The notes beneath the pieces are model-generated. The model did no database searches, was not told the origin of the DNA, and saw only the letters and a program-made list of their open reading frames with translations. Made by a program: the position numbers and the translations under genes. Shown piece after piece: positions 17,764-26,282 of a stretch of DNA of 64,000 nucleotides (position 1 is its first letter; the number at the start of each line of letters is the position of its first letter). Source of the DNA: Gemmatimonadota bacterium (GTDB lineage Bacteria > Gemmatimonadota > Gemmatimonadetes > Gemmatimonadales > Gemmatimonadaceae); NCBI GenBank assembly GCA_003134685.1, contig PLCA01000016.1, forward strand, positions 1-64,000, written 5' to 3'.

Positions 17764-18467
17764 TGGATCTGAAAAATGCTGCGGTGCTGGTCACCGGTGG
17801 GAGTTGTGGAATAGGCCTCGAGACGGCGCGCCTCCTGCGAGTGCGCGGCGCGCGAGTGGCGATTTGCGCGCGGCACCAGGATATACTCGAAGCCGCGGCG
17901 AAGGAGATCGGCGCGCTGCCGATAGTCGCAGACGTAAGCAAGGAAGACGACGTGCTGCGGATGACCTCCACGGTGCTCAAGGAGTACAGCGACTACAACG
18001 TGCTCATCAACAACGCCGGTTTTGGCTCATTCGCCTCTCTCCTTGAGCTCACCGGAGACGAATTCTTTCGCGTGTGGGAGACGAACGTGCTGGGAGCAAT
18101 GCTCGTTGCGCGCGAATCGGCGAAGCATTTCGTCGGCCGCAGTTACGGAAATATCGTGAACATCTCCTCGACCGCGGGGCAGCGCGGATTCGCCAACGGA
18201 ACGGCGTACTGCTCGAGCAAATTCGCGGTACACGCAATGACCGAGTGCTGGAGGGCGGAGCTTCGGCAGCACAACATTCGCGTCATGCAGGTGAATCCAA
18301 GCGAGGTTCAGACCAGCTTCGGCGAGGCCGAGTCGACGCACACGACCGCAGAAAATCCGACCAAGCTGCACGCGTCGGACATCGGTCACCTCATCGTGAG
18401 CATGCTGGAGACCGAGGATCGGGGGTTCGTTACCGAATCGACAATCTGGGCGACCAACCCAAAATAG
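17763..18467 (+). CDS. Short-chain dehydrogenase/reductase
   Basis: A 234-residue classical SDR. The dinucleotide-binding motif TGGSCGIG is at residues 11-18, NNAG near 83-86, and the catalytic Ser135, Tyr149 and Lys153 in NISSTAG and AYCSSK. The charged residue ARH after the second strand suggests NADP(H) preference (inference). Substrate is not determinable; FabG-like 3-oxoacyl reductases and sugar or amino-acid-derived alcohol dehydrogenases share these features. It starts at the ATG overlapping the threonine aldolase stop, and a role on a product of that enzyme is possible but unproven. Confidence 0.85.
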   Translation: MDLKNAAVLVTGGSCGIGLETARLLRVRGARVAICARHQDILEAAAKEIGALPIVADVSKEDDVLRMTSTVLKEYSDYNVLINNAGFGSFASLLELTGDEFFRVWETNVLGAMLVARESAKHFVGRSYGNIVNISSTAGQRGFANGTAYCSSKFAVHAMTECWRAELRQHNIRVMQVNPSEVQTSFGEAESTHTTAENPTKLHASDIGHLIVSMLETEDRGFVTESTIWATNPK

Positions 18468-18474
18468 AACGGCA

Positions 18475-18746
18475 ACAAGACGAGATCCGAGAGGAGAAAA
18501 GAGAACGAAACGGGATCCGAGATCTGAGAGGCGCAGATGTCAGTAGATAGTCACTGCCCTTCGACCGTTCGATGCGTGTGAGCCTACCGTATACAGTAGG
18601 AAGGGCACCTCGTGAGGTCCGAGCGCGGTGCCTATGCCCTCAGATCTTTGCTTCTGAGATCTCGGATCCCGTTCAGTTGCTTTGCTTCTGAGATCTCGGA
18701 TCCCGTTCAGTTGCTTTGCTGCCGAGATCTCGGATCCCGTTCAGTT
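18475..18746. repeat. Palindromic intergenic repeat element, copy B
   Basis: This fills the convergent gap between the SDR and the cytidylate-kinase-like gene. The left arm (about 18502-18528, ACGGGATCCGAGATCTGAG) mirrors three 34-bp tandem right arms carrying GATCTCGGATCCCGTTCAG at 18658, 18692 and 18726. The first part of the core (GAGAGGCGCAGATGTCAGTAG, 18525-18545) resembles copy C, but the middle (18570-18640) is different. An inner hairpin CCTACCGTATACAGTAGG lies at 18583-18600. Confidence 0.8.
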
Positions 18747-18751
18747 CGTTT

Positions 18752-19375
18752 CTAAAGCTTGAACCGACTCCTCGCCGCGCTCACGATCAGCTGAGCGGAC
18801 CCTTCGATCCCCAATCGCTCAGTGTTCATGCTTAGATCATAATTCTCGAGCGCGCGTCGATCGCGCTCCCAATGCAGCCGCACCCATTGATCGCGCTTCT
18901 TATTAGTATCATCCACGAGCCGCGCAGCTTCCTCGGCGCCGATGCCCTCGCGCTTCATCGTCCGCGCGATCAGCGCCTTCCGCGGCGCGTAGCAGAATAC
19001 GTGGAGCGTGTCCTCGCGCTCGGCCAGCATCTCCCAGGTGCCGCGCCCGACTACGACCAACGGGCCGCGCACGATCGCTTCCTCGATGATGTGCCTGGTG
19101 ACTTCGATGAGCTGCTCGTCGGTTGGACGCTTTGCGTCCGCGATGGGCGACATCCACTCCTGCGAGCCCATCGCCATCGCCGAGGTCAGTCGTTCCACCA
19201 GTGAAGGAACCCTCTCCTCACGCGCCTGCACCTCGGCTACGCTCAATCCCATGCGGGCCGCTACTGCATCGACGACTGCATTGTCGAGCAGCGACCATCC
19301 CAAAGCTTTCGCGACGATGGCGGCGACCTCCGAGCCTCCCGACCCGTAAAGCCGTGAGACCGTGAGAATCGCCAA
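18752..19375 (-). CDS. Cytidylate kinase-like protein (PF13189)
   Basis: A 207-residue P-loop NMP-kinase-like protein of the cytidylate-kinase-like family. Its P-loop is GSGGSEVA in the opening ILTVSRLYGSGGSE. Further family features are a conserved VVVGRGTWEMLAER segment (residues about 110-125), the arginine-rich LID region and the KKRDQWVRLHWERDRRALENYD segment. Such proteins are annotated as kinases but their substrate is rarely known; true CMP kinase is usually the separate cmk gene. The start codon is TTG at 19375, placed inside the second copy of a 36-bp duplication of the upstream gene's 3' end. It is in an operon with the AAA ATPase (39 bp). Confidence 0.8.
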   Translation of the reverse strand: MAILTVSRLYGSGGSEVAAIVAKALGWSLLDNAVVDAVAARMGLSVAEVQAREERVPSLVERLTSAMAMGSQEWMSPIADAKRPTDEQLIEVTRHIIEEAIVRGPLVVVGRGTWEMLAEREDTLHVFCYAPRKALIARTMKREGIGAEEAARLVDDTNKKRDQWVRLHWERDRRALENYDLSMNTERLGIEGSAQLIVSAARSRFKL

Positions 19376-19441
19376 GTGTCAGTCCTGAGAGGGGCGGCGG
19401 CGCTTTGACAAGTGCTAGTCCTGATAAGGGCGGCGGCGCTT
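19373..19441. repeat. 36-bp tandem duplication of a gene end
   Basis: Plus-strand copies at 19373-19405 and 19409-19441 both read CAAGTG followed by AGTCCTGA and a GGCGGCGGCGCTT tail, with a few mismatches. The distal copy is the C-terminal tail and stop of the ATPase gene. The proximal one contains the TTG start codon of the kinase-like gene. Confidence 0.75.
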
Positions 19442-20863
19442 CTCTTCGACGGCCCGGCCGTAAGTGCCTGCATCCGATCGCGCGATTTTCTTGCGCGCCA
19501 CGAGAGACTCGAGCACCAACTCGCACCCGGCCGCAAGGACCGGGAGATCGTCCATCGGCGCCAGGCCCACGGTGTTCACGACCTGCATCAATCCCGGGAT
19601 GCTGCCGAAACCTTCGACGACGGCGTCGACCCCGACATCATCGGTCACCTGCAGCGCGCCACCAACATCGAACCACATGATGATCTCGTCGGTACTTACC
19701 CCGCCGGCGCGGTCCTGATAGGTCGCATCGGCGGCGCGGCGTATCAGCTCGCGAGCGATGACGTGTCCGCCGACCAGCTCACCCTCGTACTCCAGCTCGA
19801 TCTTGCCGGTGATGGCCGGAAGCGCGGCGTAAATGTCGGCGATGCGCGGGACAATGTCGCGCTCACCTGTCCGAATCGCGCGCCGCTCCGCGTTCGACAC
19901 GACGTTCTCGAGAACGGAGATCGGCATGCGCTGGGAGACCCCGGAGCGCTTGTCGATGCGCTTGTCGTTCCGCGCCTCGAACGCGACGCGCTCGATCACC
20001 TCGGCGATGAAGTCCGGCACGCGCACCTTCCCGGCGCCCCGGGCCGTCCACGCTTCCTGATTCGTGATCGCCATGCCGAGCTCGACGCTCTCGGGATAGT
20101 GCGTCGTCACCTCGCTCCCGATGCGATCCTTGAGCGGCGTGATGATCTTGCCGCGGGCGGTGTAATCCTCGGGATTGGCGGTGAAGCAGAGCATGACATC
20201 GAGCGGCAGCCGGACCGGATAGCCTTTGATCTGGACGTCGCCTTCCTGCATGATGTTGAAGAGGCTGACCTGGACTTTTCCCGCCAGGTCAGGAAGCTCG
20301 TTGAGCGCGAAGATTCCGCGATTTGACCGCGGCAGCATCCCGTAGTGCATCGTGAGCTCGTCGCCGAGGATGTGTCCTCCGCGCGCGGCCTTGATGGGAT
20401 CGAGGTCGCCGATGATGTCGGCTACCGTGACGTCGGGCGTAGCGAGCTTCTCGACATAGCGTTGATCCGGATCGAGCCATGCGATCGGCGTGTCGTCTCC
20501 GGCTTCGTTCAGAAGATTCTTCCCGTACTTGGAGATCGGAGCGAACGGATTGTCGTTCACCTCGCTGCCGGCGATGATCGGCATCGCCGGATCGAGTAGC
20601 GTAGTCAGGGAGCGGAGGATTCTCGACTTCGCCTGTCCACGGAGGCCGAGGAGGATGAAGTTGTGCCGGCTCAGAAGGGCGTTGACGATCTGCGGCATGA
20701 CCGTCTCCTCGTAGCCGATCACTCCATGGAAAATGGGCTTTCGGGTAGCGAGACGGGTGAGGAGATTCGAGCGAAGCTCATCTTTTACCGACAGCTGTCT
20801 CCGGTCCGGAGAGCCGAAGGCAGAGCGCTTGAGTGCGCCAAATGTTTCCGGGTTGACCGACAA
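19415..20863 (-). CDS. AAA+ ATPase, magnesium-chelatase ChlI/MoxR-like
   Basis: A 482-residue AAA+ protein. The Walker A motif is GLRGQAKSR (GxxGxxKS) near residue 75. A Walker B-like ILGDELTMHYGMLPRSNRGIFALNELPDL and sensor 1 motif CFTANPEDYTARGK follow. The order matches ChlI-type and MoxR-type ATPases, often annotated as magnesium chelatase subunits or sigma-54-interacting proteins. These usually act with a VWA-domain partner, but none is found in this window. There is no evidence of chlorophyll-synthesis genes, so a chaperone-type role is more likely (inference). It is first in the operon with the cytidylate-kinase-like gene. Confidence 0.8.
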   Translation of the reverse strand: MSVNPETFGALKRSAFGSPDRRQLSVKDELRSNLLTRLATRKPIFHGVIGYEETVMPQIVNALLSRHNFILLGLRGQAKSRILRSLTTLLDPAMPIIAGSEVNDNPFAPISKYGKNLLNEAGDDTPIAWLDPDQRYVEKLATPDVTVADIIGDLDPIKAARGGHILGDELTMHYGMLPRSNRGIFALNELPDLAGKVQVSLFNIMQEGDVQIKGYPVRLPLDVMLCFTANPEDYTARGKIITPLKDRIGSEVTTHYPESVELGMAITNQEAWTARGAGKVRVPDFIAEVIERVAFEARNDKRIDKRSGVSQRMPISVLENVVSNAERRAIRTGERDIVPRIADIYAALPAITGKIELEYEGELVGGHVIARELIRRAADATYQDRAGGVSTDEIIMWFDVGGALQVTDDVGVDAVVEGFGSIPGLMQVVNTVGLAPMDDLPVLAAGCELVLESLVARKKIARSDAGTYGRAVEEKRRRPYQD

Positions 20864-20940
20864 CTGACTCTCCGCGGGAAATGCCGACTTTGAGACTTAA
20901 TCTAGCCCGTGTGCGTGAGGGCAACCAGAAGGCTCTGCCC

Positions 20941-20968
20941 TTGACACCTGTTCAGGATGAGATAAATT
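20941..20968 (+). promoter_or_regulatory. Consensus-like promoter of the small lipoprotein gene
   Basis: A perfect -35 TTGACA at 20941-20946 and a -10 TAAATT at 20963-20968 are separated by 16 bp. The predicted leader is about 75 nt and ends with a good Shine-Dalgarno (AAGGAGAT at 21038-21045) five bases before the ATG. This is the strongest conventional promoter and ribosome-binding site seen in the window. Confidence 0.65.
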
Positions 20969-21050
20969 TTCGCGCGCGCCAAAACGGGCACCGCGATCGC
21001 GGGCACGGTACCGGCGACTTATCCCACGTTCCTCTCTAAGGAGATCGTAA

Positions 21051-21281
21051 ATGAAGCGCCTGGCCCTTGTCGCCGCCGTTCTCGCACTAGCCGCATGCAC
21101 CGCCAAGAAGGATGAAGCAGCAACCGCCGACACGTCCGCTCCCGCCATGGCTCCGGCCCCGGCAATGACGGACACGACGATGAAGATGGACTCGAGCGCC
21201 AGCACCACCACGAGTCCGACGGCGTCGAGCACCACCACCAAGACCACCAAGACCACGAAGACCACCGCGAAGAAGAAGTAA
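21051..21281 (+). CDS. Small Thr/Lys-rich lipoprotein
   Basis: A 76-residue protein with a lipoprotein signal: MKRLALVAAVLALAAC, lipobox LAAC with the lipidated Cys at residue 16. The mature part is low complexity: Ala/Met/Pro-rich, then Ser/Thr-rich, ending in repeated KTT units and a KKK tail. No globular domain. The promoter, ribosome-binding site and terminator are all unusually good, so the gene is probably highly expressed. A surface-anchored, positively charged tail might contact DNA, peptidoglycan or LPS (inference). Function unknown. Confidence 0.75.
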   Translation: MKRLALVAAVLALAACTAKKDEAATADTSAPAMAPAPAMTDTTMKMDSSASTTTSPTASSTTTKTTKTTKTTAKKK

Positions 21282-21296
21282 AGCTCCTCGCTGTGA

Positions 21297-21333
21297 TCAA
21301 AAAGGCGCCACTAAACAGTGGCGCCTTTTTCGT
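21297..21333. terminator. Bidirectional intrinsic terminator
   Basis: AAAAAGGCGCCACT and AGTGGCGCCTTTTT (21299-21312 and 21317-21330) form a 14-bp stem with a four-base loop. A-tract and T-tract on either side serve both the lipoprotein gene (plus) and the YgfZ-like gene (minus). The hairpin contains the last codons of the latter. Confidence 0.85.
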
Positions 21334-22318
21334 TTTGCTCGACTTGCACGCTGCATTCTCCTCCGTCCCATCTTGCCTGCAGCGTCGTGCCCGGCGGCAC
21401 CTCGCGCCTCACCATTCCCAGTGCGACGCCACCAAATCGCGGTGACAGCGCGGAGCTTCGAATGTCGCCGATCACCTTGCCGGTCTCGTCCAGCAGCTCG
21501 GCGCCGTTCGGCGGTGCCGGCCTGGTGACGAACCGCAGCCTGCGCAGGAAGCGATTCACGTGGCCCCGGAAGTGAACACGCGCGACAGTTTCCTGCCCGA
21601 TGTAGCAGCCCTTGGTATAGGAGATCGCGCCTAGCTCGTCGAAGTTGGCTTCCTGCGGGAGCGTTGATTCGTCCATGTCGGCGCCCCACTTCGGACGACC
21701 GCTCTCGATGCGCGCGATTTCCCAGGTGTCCTGGCCCCCTGGAAAGACTCCCGCTGCCTCCAGCTTTCCCTTGAGCGAAGGGGCCGCCTCGCTCGGAATG
21801 AAGATCTCGAATCCATCGAGATCCATCTCGGGGACGCGGGCGATGATGACTGTCACTCCCTCGAACGGCCGGCTGATGTGCCCGTAGGGCGCGAGATCCG
21901 CGATGTCCTTCTCGTCGACGTCAGCCACGTGCGACACCGCCAGGCGCGCCGACCGTCCAAAGACTCCGAAATCACTGAGCTCGGACGTAAGATCGTGGTA
22001 AGGCGCGATGCGCGGGTTGACGTATTTGTGCACCATCTCCTTCCATCCCGGAGCGGCAGCGGCGGAAGTGTCGATCAGAAGCGAATCGTCGAGCGCGAAG
22101 ATGCGGAGGTCGGCGACGATCTTGCCCTTGGGAGTGAGCGCGGCGGCGTATTGGCCTTCACCTGGAACCAGGGCCGAAACGTCGTTCGTCACCATTCCGG
22201 TGACCAGCTCGGCGGCCTTCGGTCCGGATATGCGCATGCGCGTCCGGTCGCTCCGATCGAAAAAGAGAGCACCGTTGTGCAACGCGGAATACTCGTTCAT
22301 TTCCGACATTACCTGCAA
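21311..22318 (-). CDS. YgfZ/GcvT-family folate-binding protein
   Basis: A 335-residue member of the YgfZ branch of the GcvT family, which helps repair or assemble certain Fe-S enzymes using folate. The diagnostic motif KGCYIGQET is at residues 236-244, with the conserved Cys at 238. The N-terminal part contains RISGPKAAELVTGMVTNDVSAL and the C-terminal beta-barrel KVIGDIRSSA. It is distinguished from the glycine cleavage T protein by this motif. It lies 24 bp downstream of glcF, encoding an Fe-S protein, which fits a support role. The ATG at 22318 is kept; an ATG at 22309 gives almost the same protein. Confidence 0.87.
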   Translation of the reverse strand: MQVMSEMNEYSALHNGALFFDRSDRTRMRISGPKAAELVTGMVTNDVSALVPGEGQYAAALTPKGKIVADLRIFALDDSLLIDTSAAAAPGWKEMVHKYVNPRIAPYHDLTSELSDFGVFGRSARLAVSHVADVDEKDIADLAPYGHISRPFEGVTVIIARVPEMDLDGFEIFIPSEAAPSLKGKLEAAGVFPGGQDTWEIARIESGRPKWGADMDESTLPQEANFDELGAISYTKGCYIGQETVARVHFRGHVNRFLRRLRFVTRPAPPNGAELLDETGKVIGDIRSSALSPRFGGVALGMVRREVPPGTTLQARWDGGECSVQVEQNEKGATV

Positions 22319-22342
22319 TTAAGCCAGTGCCCAGAGCGGGCG

Positions 22343-23647
22343 CTACTGGCCGAAGGCGGCATACGATGCGTCGAGCAGATCGACGGGATGAATGGCGCGG
22401 GCGGGGATTTCGGCGCGAATCAGGCCGGCGCCAATCTGCATCAGACAACCAGGATTTCCAGTCGCCACCCACGGCGCTCCGGTCGCGCGAATATTGGCGA
22501 GCTTGGGCGCGAGCACGGCGTCGGATGTCTCCGGCTCGATGAGATTGTAGATGCCGGCGCTTCCGCAGCATTGGTCGGAATCGTGGAGCGGAACGAGCTC
22601 CAGACCCGGGATCGCGGCCAGAACGGAGAGCGGGGGCTGCGTCACGCGTTGCGCGTGCTGGAGATGGCAGGGCGCGTCGTACGTCACTCGCAGGGGCAAA
22701 GGCCCACCTTCGCGCGGACCAGCGGCAGCGAGAAGCTCGCTCACATCCTTCGCTCGGGCGCTCATGCGCGCCGCCCGCTCGTGCCACTCGGAATCATCCT
22801 TTAGAAGATGTCCGTACTCCTTCATGATCGCTCCGCAGCCCGCGGCATTGACCGCGACGAACTCGGCGCCCGAGCGCTCGAACGCTGCGATGTTGCGTCG
22901 CGCGAGAGAGCGGGCAGTCTCGAGATCGCCGGCGTGCGCGTGGAGCGCGCCGCAGCAACCCTGGCCGGGAGCAGCGGCAATTCCGTAACCGTTCACCGCG
23001 AGGACGCGCCTGGTGGCGCGGTTTGTCTCGCTGAAGAGGCCGTCCATCACGCAGCCGCGTAGTGTTGCGACATTGCCTCGCTCGCCGCGCGTCACGGGCT
23101 CGTAGCGTGAGCGCTCGATGGAGCGGCCGGTGGATGCGAGCATCGCCATCGCGAACCCGAGACGCCCCTTGATTCCGGAAAGGAGCGTGGGAATAGGAGT
23201 GGCCGCGAGAATTCGGGAGAAGAACATCGCGGGGCGCAGCAGCCACTCGCGAGCGAAGACGAAGAGGATCGCCCGCGCGATGAAGGGCACAGGCTTGTAC
23301 TCGCGCAGCGTAGCTCTCGTCGCTTCGAGAAGTTGTCCGTAGGGAACGCCGCTCGGGCAAACGGGCTCGCACGCTCTGCATCCGAGACACTGATCGATGT
23401 GCTGCTGCACACTCGGATCATCGGGCCTGACCGTGCCCTCGAGCAGCGACCGCATGAGAAAGATGCGTCCGCGCGGGCTGTCGTTCTCGTCCTCGAGATT
23501 GAGGTACGTCGGGCAAGCCTGGAGGCAGAATCCGCAGTGCACGCACGCATTGATTCCCGGCAGCGCGTCGGCGAGTGGGGTGCCGGGAAGGGCGCAGCCA
23601 GGCATCGGATCGTGTGGCAGCGGATTGGTGGGGAGGGCTGCGGTCAA
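22343..23647 (-). CDS. glcF: Glycolate oxidase iron-sulfur subunit GlcF
   Basis: A 434-residue Fe-S subunit of glycolate oxidase. Two ferredoxin-type 4Fe-4S motifs, CVHCGFCLQACP (about residues 35-46) and CLGCRACEPVCP (about 88-99), come first. Two CCG domains follow, with CCGALHAHAGD and, later, CCGSAGIYN. These pass electrons from the flavin of GlcD to the respiratory chain. The start is TTG at 23647, one base after the glcE stop; an in-frame ATG at 23605 is a shorter alternative. Third in the order glcD-glcE-glcF. Confidence 0.9.
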   Translation of the reverse strand: MTAALPTNPLPHDPMPGCALPGTPLADALPGINACVHCGFCLQACPTYLNLEDENDSPRGRIFLMRSLLEGTVRPDDPSVQQHIDQCLGCRACEPVCPSGVPYGQLLEATRATLREYKPVPFIARAILFVFAREWLLRPAMFFSRILAATPIPTLLSGIKGRLGFAMAMLASTGRSIERSRYEPVTRGERGNVATLRGCVMDGLFSETNRATRRVLAVNGYGIAAAPGQGCCGALHAHAGDLETARSLARRNIAAFERSGAEFVAVNAAGCGAIMKEYGHLLKDDSEWHERAARMSARAKDVSELLAAAGPREGGPLPLRVTYDAPCHLQHAQRVTQPPLSVLAAIPGLELVPLHDSDQCCGSAGIYNLIEPETSDAVLAPKLANIRATGAPWVATGNPGCLMQIGAGLIRAEIPARAIHPVDLLDASYAAFGQ

Positions 23648-23648
23648 G

Positions 23649-24797
23649 TCAGTCGCCGAGTATGCCGGGGTTGAGAATGCCGTGCGGGTCGTACGCTTTC
23701 TTGATGCCCTGTGAGAGGGAATCGGAAATCACCGTTGGCGAGACAATGGGCCAGACTTCAGCGGGCAACTTCTCGTAGACGACGACTCCCTCACCGGGGT
23801 TCTCTGAAGACACTCGCAGGTCCACAGATGTCCGGCCGTCTGGAATTCCAGCCGCCACCGTCAGCGCCTGCGGGGAAGTGAAGATGCGCATCACCCCGCG
23901 ATGAATGTTGACGTAGCTGAAGATGCCCGGCATTTCGTCCTTGAGCATCGCTGCTGATGTTGCGACAAACTGGACCGGCAACGCGGCAATCCGGATAGTG
24001 TCATCAGCGCCGTTTTCCAGATTTCGCAGCTGACTCCACATCGCGTCTGCCACTTCATCGACTTTGACGACCGTCGCGATCGCCTTGATCTGGGCGTCGA
24101 CAGCTGCAGCATTGCCTCCCAGTCGGATCAGGCACACGGGATTATCATCGAGGCTGAGCGCGCGTGCCGAGGTTGCATTCAACAATTCCATGGCAAAGGG
24201 CGCGATCGGAGCGCCGCGAAACGCGCGAAGAAGTCCTGTCACCTGCTTTTCTGTTCCTCGCAGCTTTACTACGAAGGTTCGATCGACCTTTGGCCGCGCA
24301 TACAACCGCAACGTCACCTCGGTGATGACGCCGAGCGTTCCCCACGAGCCTGTGAGCAACCGGGACAAATCAAAGCCCGCGACGTTCTTCACGACCTTGC
24401 CTCCGCCTCTCACCACATCGCCACGACCGTTCACGAACTCCAGGCCGAGCAAGAGGTCTCGTGGGAATCCAAAGCTTGATGCGAGTGGTCCGGCCGAAGC
24501 CGTCGCGATCGTCGCCCCGATCGTTCCGTCATTCGAGCCGTACGGGTCGAGTGGAAGCCATTGGTCGTGCTCGCCAGTCACGCGCCCGATCTCATCGAGT
24601 GTCGTTCCCGCTCGAACGGTGAGCGTGAGGTCGCCCGGCACGTAGCTGACGACCCCGCTGTCGTCACGAAGCGAAAGCGTTTTGTCCGCGCGCACAGGCC
24701 GCCCCGCGTCGAGCCAGGTCGAGCGGCCGGCGATCCGGAGTGGAGTCCGATTCGATCCGCTTTCCTTGATCGCGGAGACGACCGCTTCCGTGCTCAC
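23649..24797 (-). CDS. glcE: Glycolate oxidase FAD-binding subunit GlcE
   Basis: A 382-residue FAD-binding oxidase subunit. The PCMH-type FAD domain is visible as LDPYGSNDGTIGATIATASAG (split here between residues 95-115), FVNGRGDVVRGGGKVVKNVAGFD and LLTGSWGTLGVITEVTLRL. Start is GTG at 24797, overlapping the glcD stop as ATGTGA; the longer upstream frame is the shadow of glcD. GlcE works with GlcD and GlcF to oxidise glycolate to glyoxylate. Its length is close to the E. coli protein (350). Confidence 0.9.
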   Translation of the reverse strand: MSTEAVVSAIKESGSNRTPLRIAGRSTWLDAGRPVRADKTLSLRDDSGVVSYVPGDLTLTVRAGTTLDEIGRVTGEHDQWLPLDPYGSNDGTIGATIATASAGPLASSFGFPRDLLLGLEFVNGRGDVVRGGGKVVKNVAGFDLSRLLTGSWGTLGVITEVTLRLYARPKVDRTFVVKLRGTEKQVTGLLRAFRGAPIAPFAMELLNATSARALSLDDNPVCLIRLGGNAAAVDAQIKAIATVVKVDEVADAMWSQLRNLENGADDTIRIAALPVQFVATSAAMLKDEMPGIFSYVNIHRGVMRIFTSPQALTVAAGIPDGRTSVDLRVSSENPGEGVVVYEKLPAEVWPIVSPTVISDSLSQGIKKAYDPHGILNPGILGD

Positions 24798-26269
24798 ATG
24801 CTCACCCGCAAACGGCCGCCGGGCACGGCGTGCCATTCCTTGCAGGCGTGAACCGGAACGACCTTCCCCGGATTGGACCGCCGCTCCGGATCGAACACCG
24901 CGCGCAGTTCGCACATTGCGTTGAGCGAGCTCTCGGAGAAGATGGATTCCATGTACCCCATCTTGTCGAGCCCGACGCCGTGCTCGCCGGTGATGCTGCC
25001 GCCCGCATCGATGCACGCCCGCATGATCTCGGTCATCGCTTTGTGCACCCGCTCGCTTTCGGCCGGATCGTCGGCGCTGTAGGCGATGTTCGGATGAAGA
25101 TTTCCATCACCGGCGTGAAAGACGTTGCACACCACGACGCCGTATTTCTCGCTGATCGCGCGAATGGTGGCGAGAATATCAGGCAGACGCGTCCGCGGAA
25201 TCACCGCGTCCTGGACGATCAGGTGCGGCGCCAGGCGTCCCATCGCTCCAAATGCCTTCTTTCGTCCCTGCCAGAGCTTCATGCGCTCCGCATCGTCGCG
25301 CGCGACCTTCACGTTGCGCGCGCCGCCATCGAGGCAGATCCGCCGCACGGCTTCGAGGTCCGCCGAAACGCCAGCGTCCAGTCCGTCGAGCTCGATGAGT
25401 AGAATCGCCTCCGCATCCCGCGGGTAGCCCGCGGCATAAATGGAATCCTCGACCACGCGGATGGTCGGACCATCCATGAACTCCAGCGCCGCTGGTACGA
25501 TTCCGGAAGCAATGATCGCGGAGGTCACGTGCGCGGCCTGGTCCACTGACGTGAAATCGGCAAGCAGCGTCCTCACCGTCTGCGGCTTGACCATCAGCTT
25601 GACGGTTATGTCCAGAGCGAGCCCGAAGCATCCCTCTGACCCGATGAATGCTCCGCGGAGATCGTAGCCATCTCGCTCACCGACCTTGCTGCCCAGCTCG
25701 ACCACCTCGCCGCTTGGTAGAACAACCGTCATCGCCAGCACGTGGTTGAGCGTGACCCCGTACTTGAGGCAATGAGGACCTCCGGCGTTCTCGGCCACGT
25801 TGCCGCCGATCGTGCACGCCGCCTCGCTCGAAGGATCCGGAGCGTAGAGCAGACTGTGAGGTGCGACGTGCTTGTTGAGCCGGAGATTCACGACGCCGGG
25901 CTCGACCGTGGCGCGGCGGTTTTCGACGTCTAGCGAGATGATCTTCTTGAGGCGATGGAGCCCGATGACGACGATGTCGTCGGCGAGCGCTCCGCCCGAC
26001 AACCCGGTGCCGGCGCCTCGAGGGACGAATGGGAGTCCTTCGTCGGCCAGCAGTCTCACGACTGCGATGGTCTCTTCACGCGTCCCCGGAAAAACAGCGA
26101 GCCTGGGCTGGCGCCTGTAGCCGGGCAATCCATCGGAGTTGTAGACCAGCAACTCGCTCGGCCGACTCAGCACGTGGCGCTCGCCCACGATTTCAGCCAG
26201 ACGCTCCGCGATCGCGGACCGCGTCGGCGGAGTGTGAGCCAGAGTCGGGGCGCGAGTCGGCTGGGTCAT
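24794..26269 (-). CDS. glcD: Glycolate oxidase subunit GlcD
   Basis: A 491-residue FAD-linked oxidase, the catalytic subunit that oxidises glycolate to glyoxylate (D-lactate dehydrogenases are similar). The FAD-binding part includes PRGAGTGLSGGALA, APDPSSEAACTIGGNVAENA and GSEGCFGLALDITVKL. The C-terminal cap has FHAGDGNLHPNI and GEHGVGLDKMGYM. It is the first gene of glcDEF, all overlapping or abutting, so expressed as a unit. No regulator is adjacent. The link to photorespiration or organic-acid use is by homology only. Confidence 0.92.
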   Translation of the reverse strand: MTQPTRAPTLAHTPPTRSAIAERLAEIVGERHVLSRPSELLVYNSDGLPGYRRQPRLAVFPGTREETIAVVRLLADEGLPFVPRGAGTGLSGGALADDIVVIGLHRLKKIISLDVENRRATVEPGVVNLRLNKHVAPHSLLYAPDPSSEAACTIGGNVAENAGGPHCLKYGVTLNHVLAMTVVLPSGEVVELGSKVGERDGYDLRGAFIGSEGCFGLALDITVKLMVKPQTVRTLLADFTSVDQAAHVTSAIIASGIVPAALEFMDGPTIRVVEDSIYAAGYPRDAEAILLIELDGLDAGVSADLEAVRRICLDGGARNVKVARDDAERMKLWQGRKKAFGAMGRLAPHLIVQDAVIPRTRLPDILATIRAISEKYGVVVCNVFHAGDGNLHPNIAYSADDPAESERVHKAMTEIMRACIDAGGSITGEHGVGLDKMGYMESIFSESSLNAMCELRAVFDPERRSNPGKVVPVHACKEWHAVPGGRLRVSM

Positions 26270-26282
26270 CCGTGGAATTTAG

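Noticed and set aside
20863-20940. Extra gene between the AAA ATPase and the lipoprotein
   Set aside because: No frame with coding-like composition or a ribosome-binding site; the region is explained as promoters.
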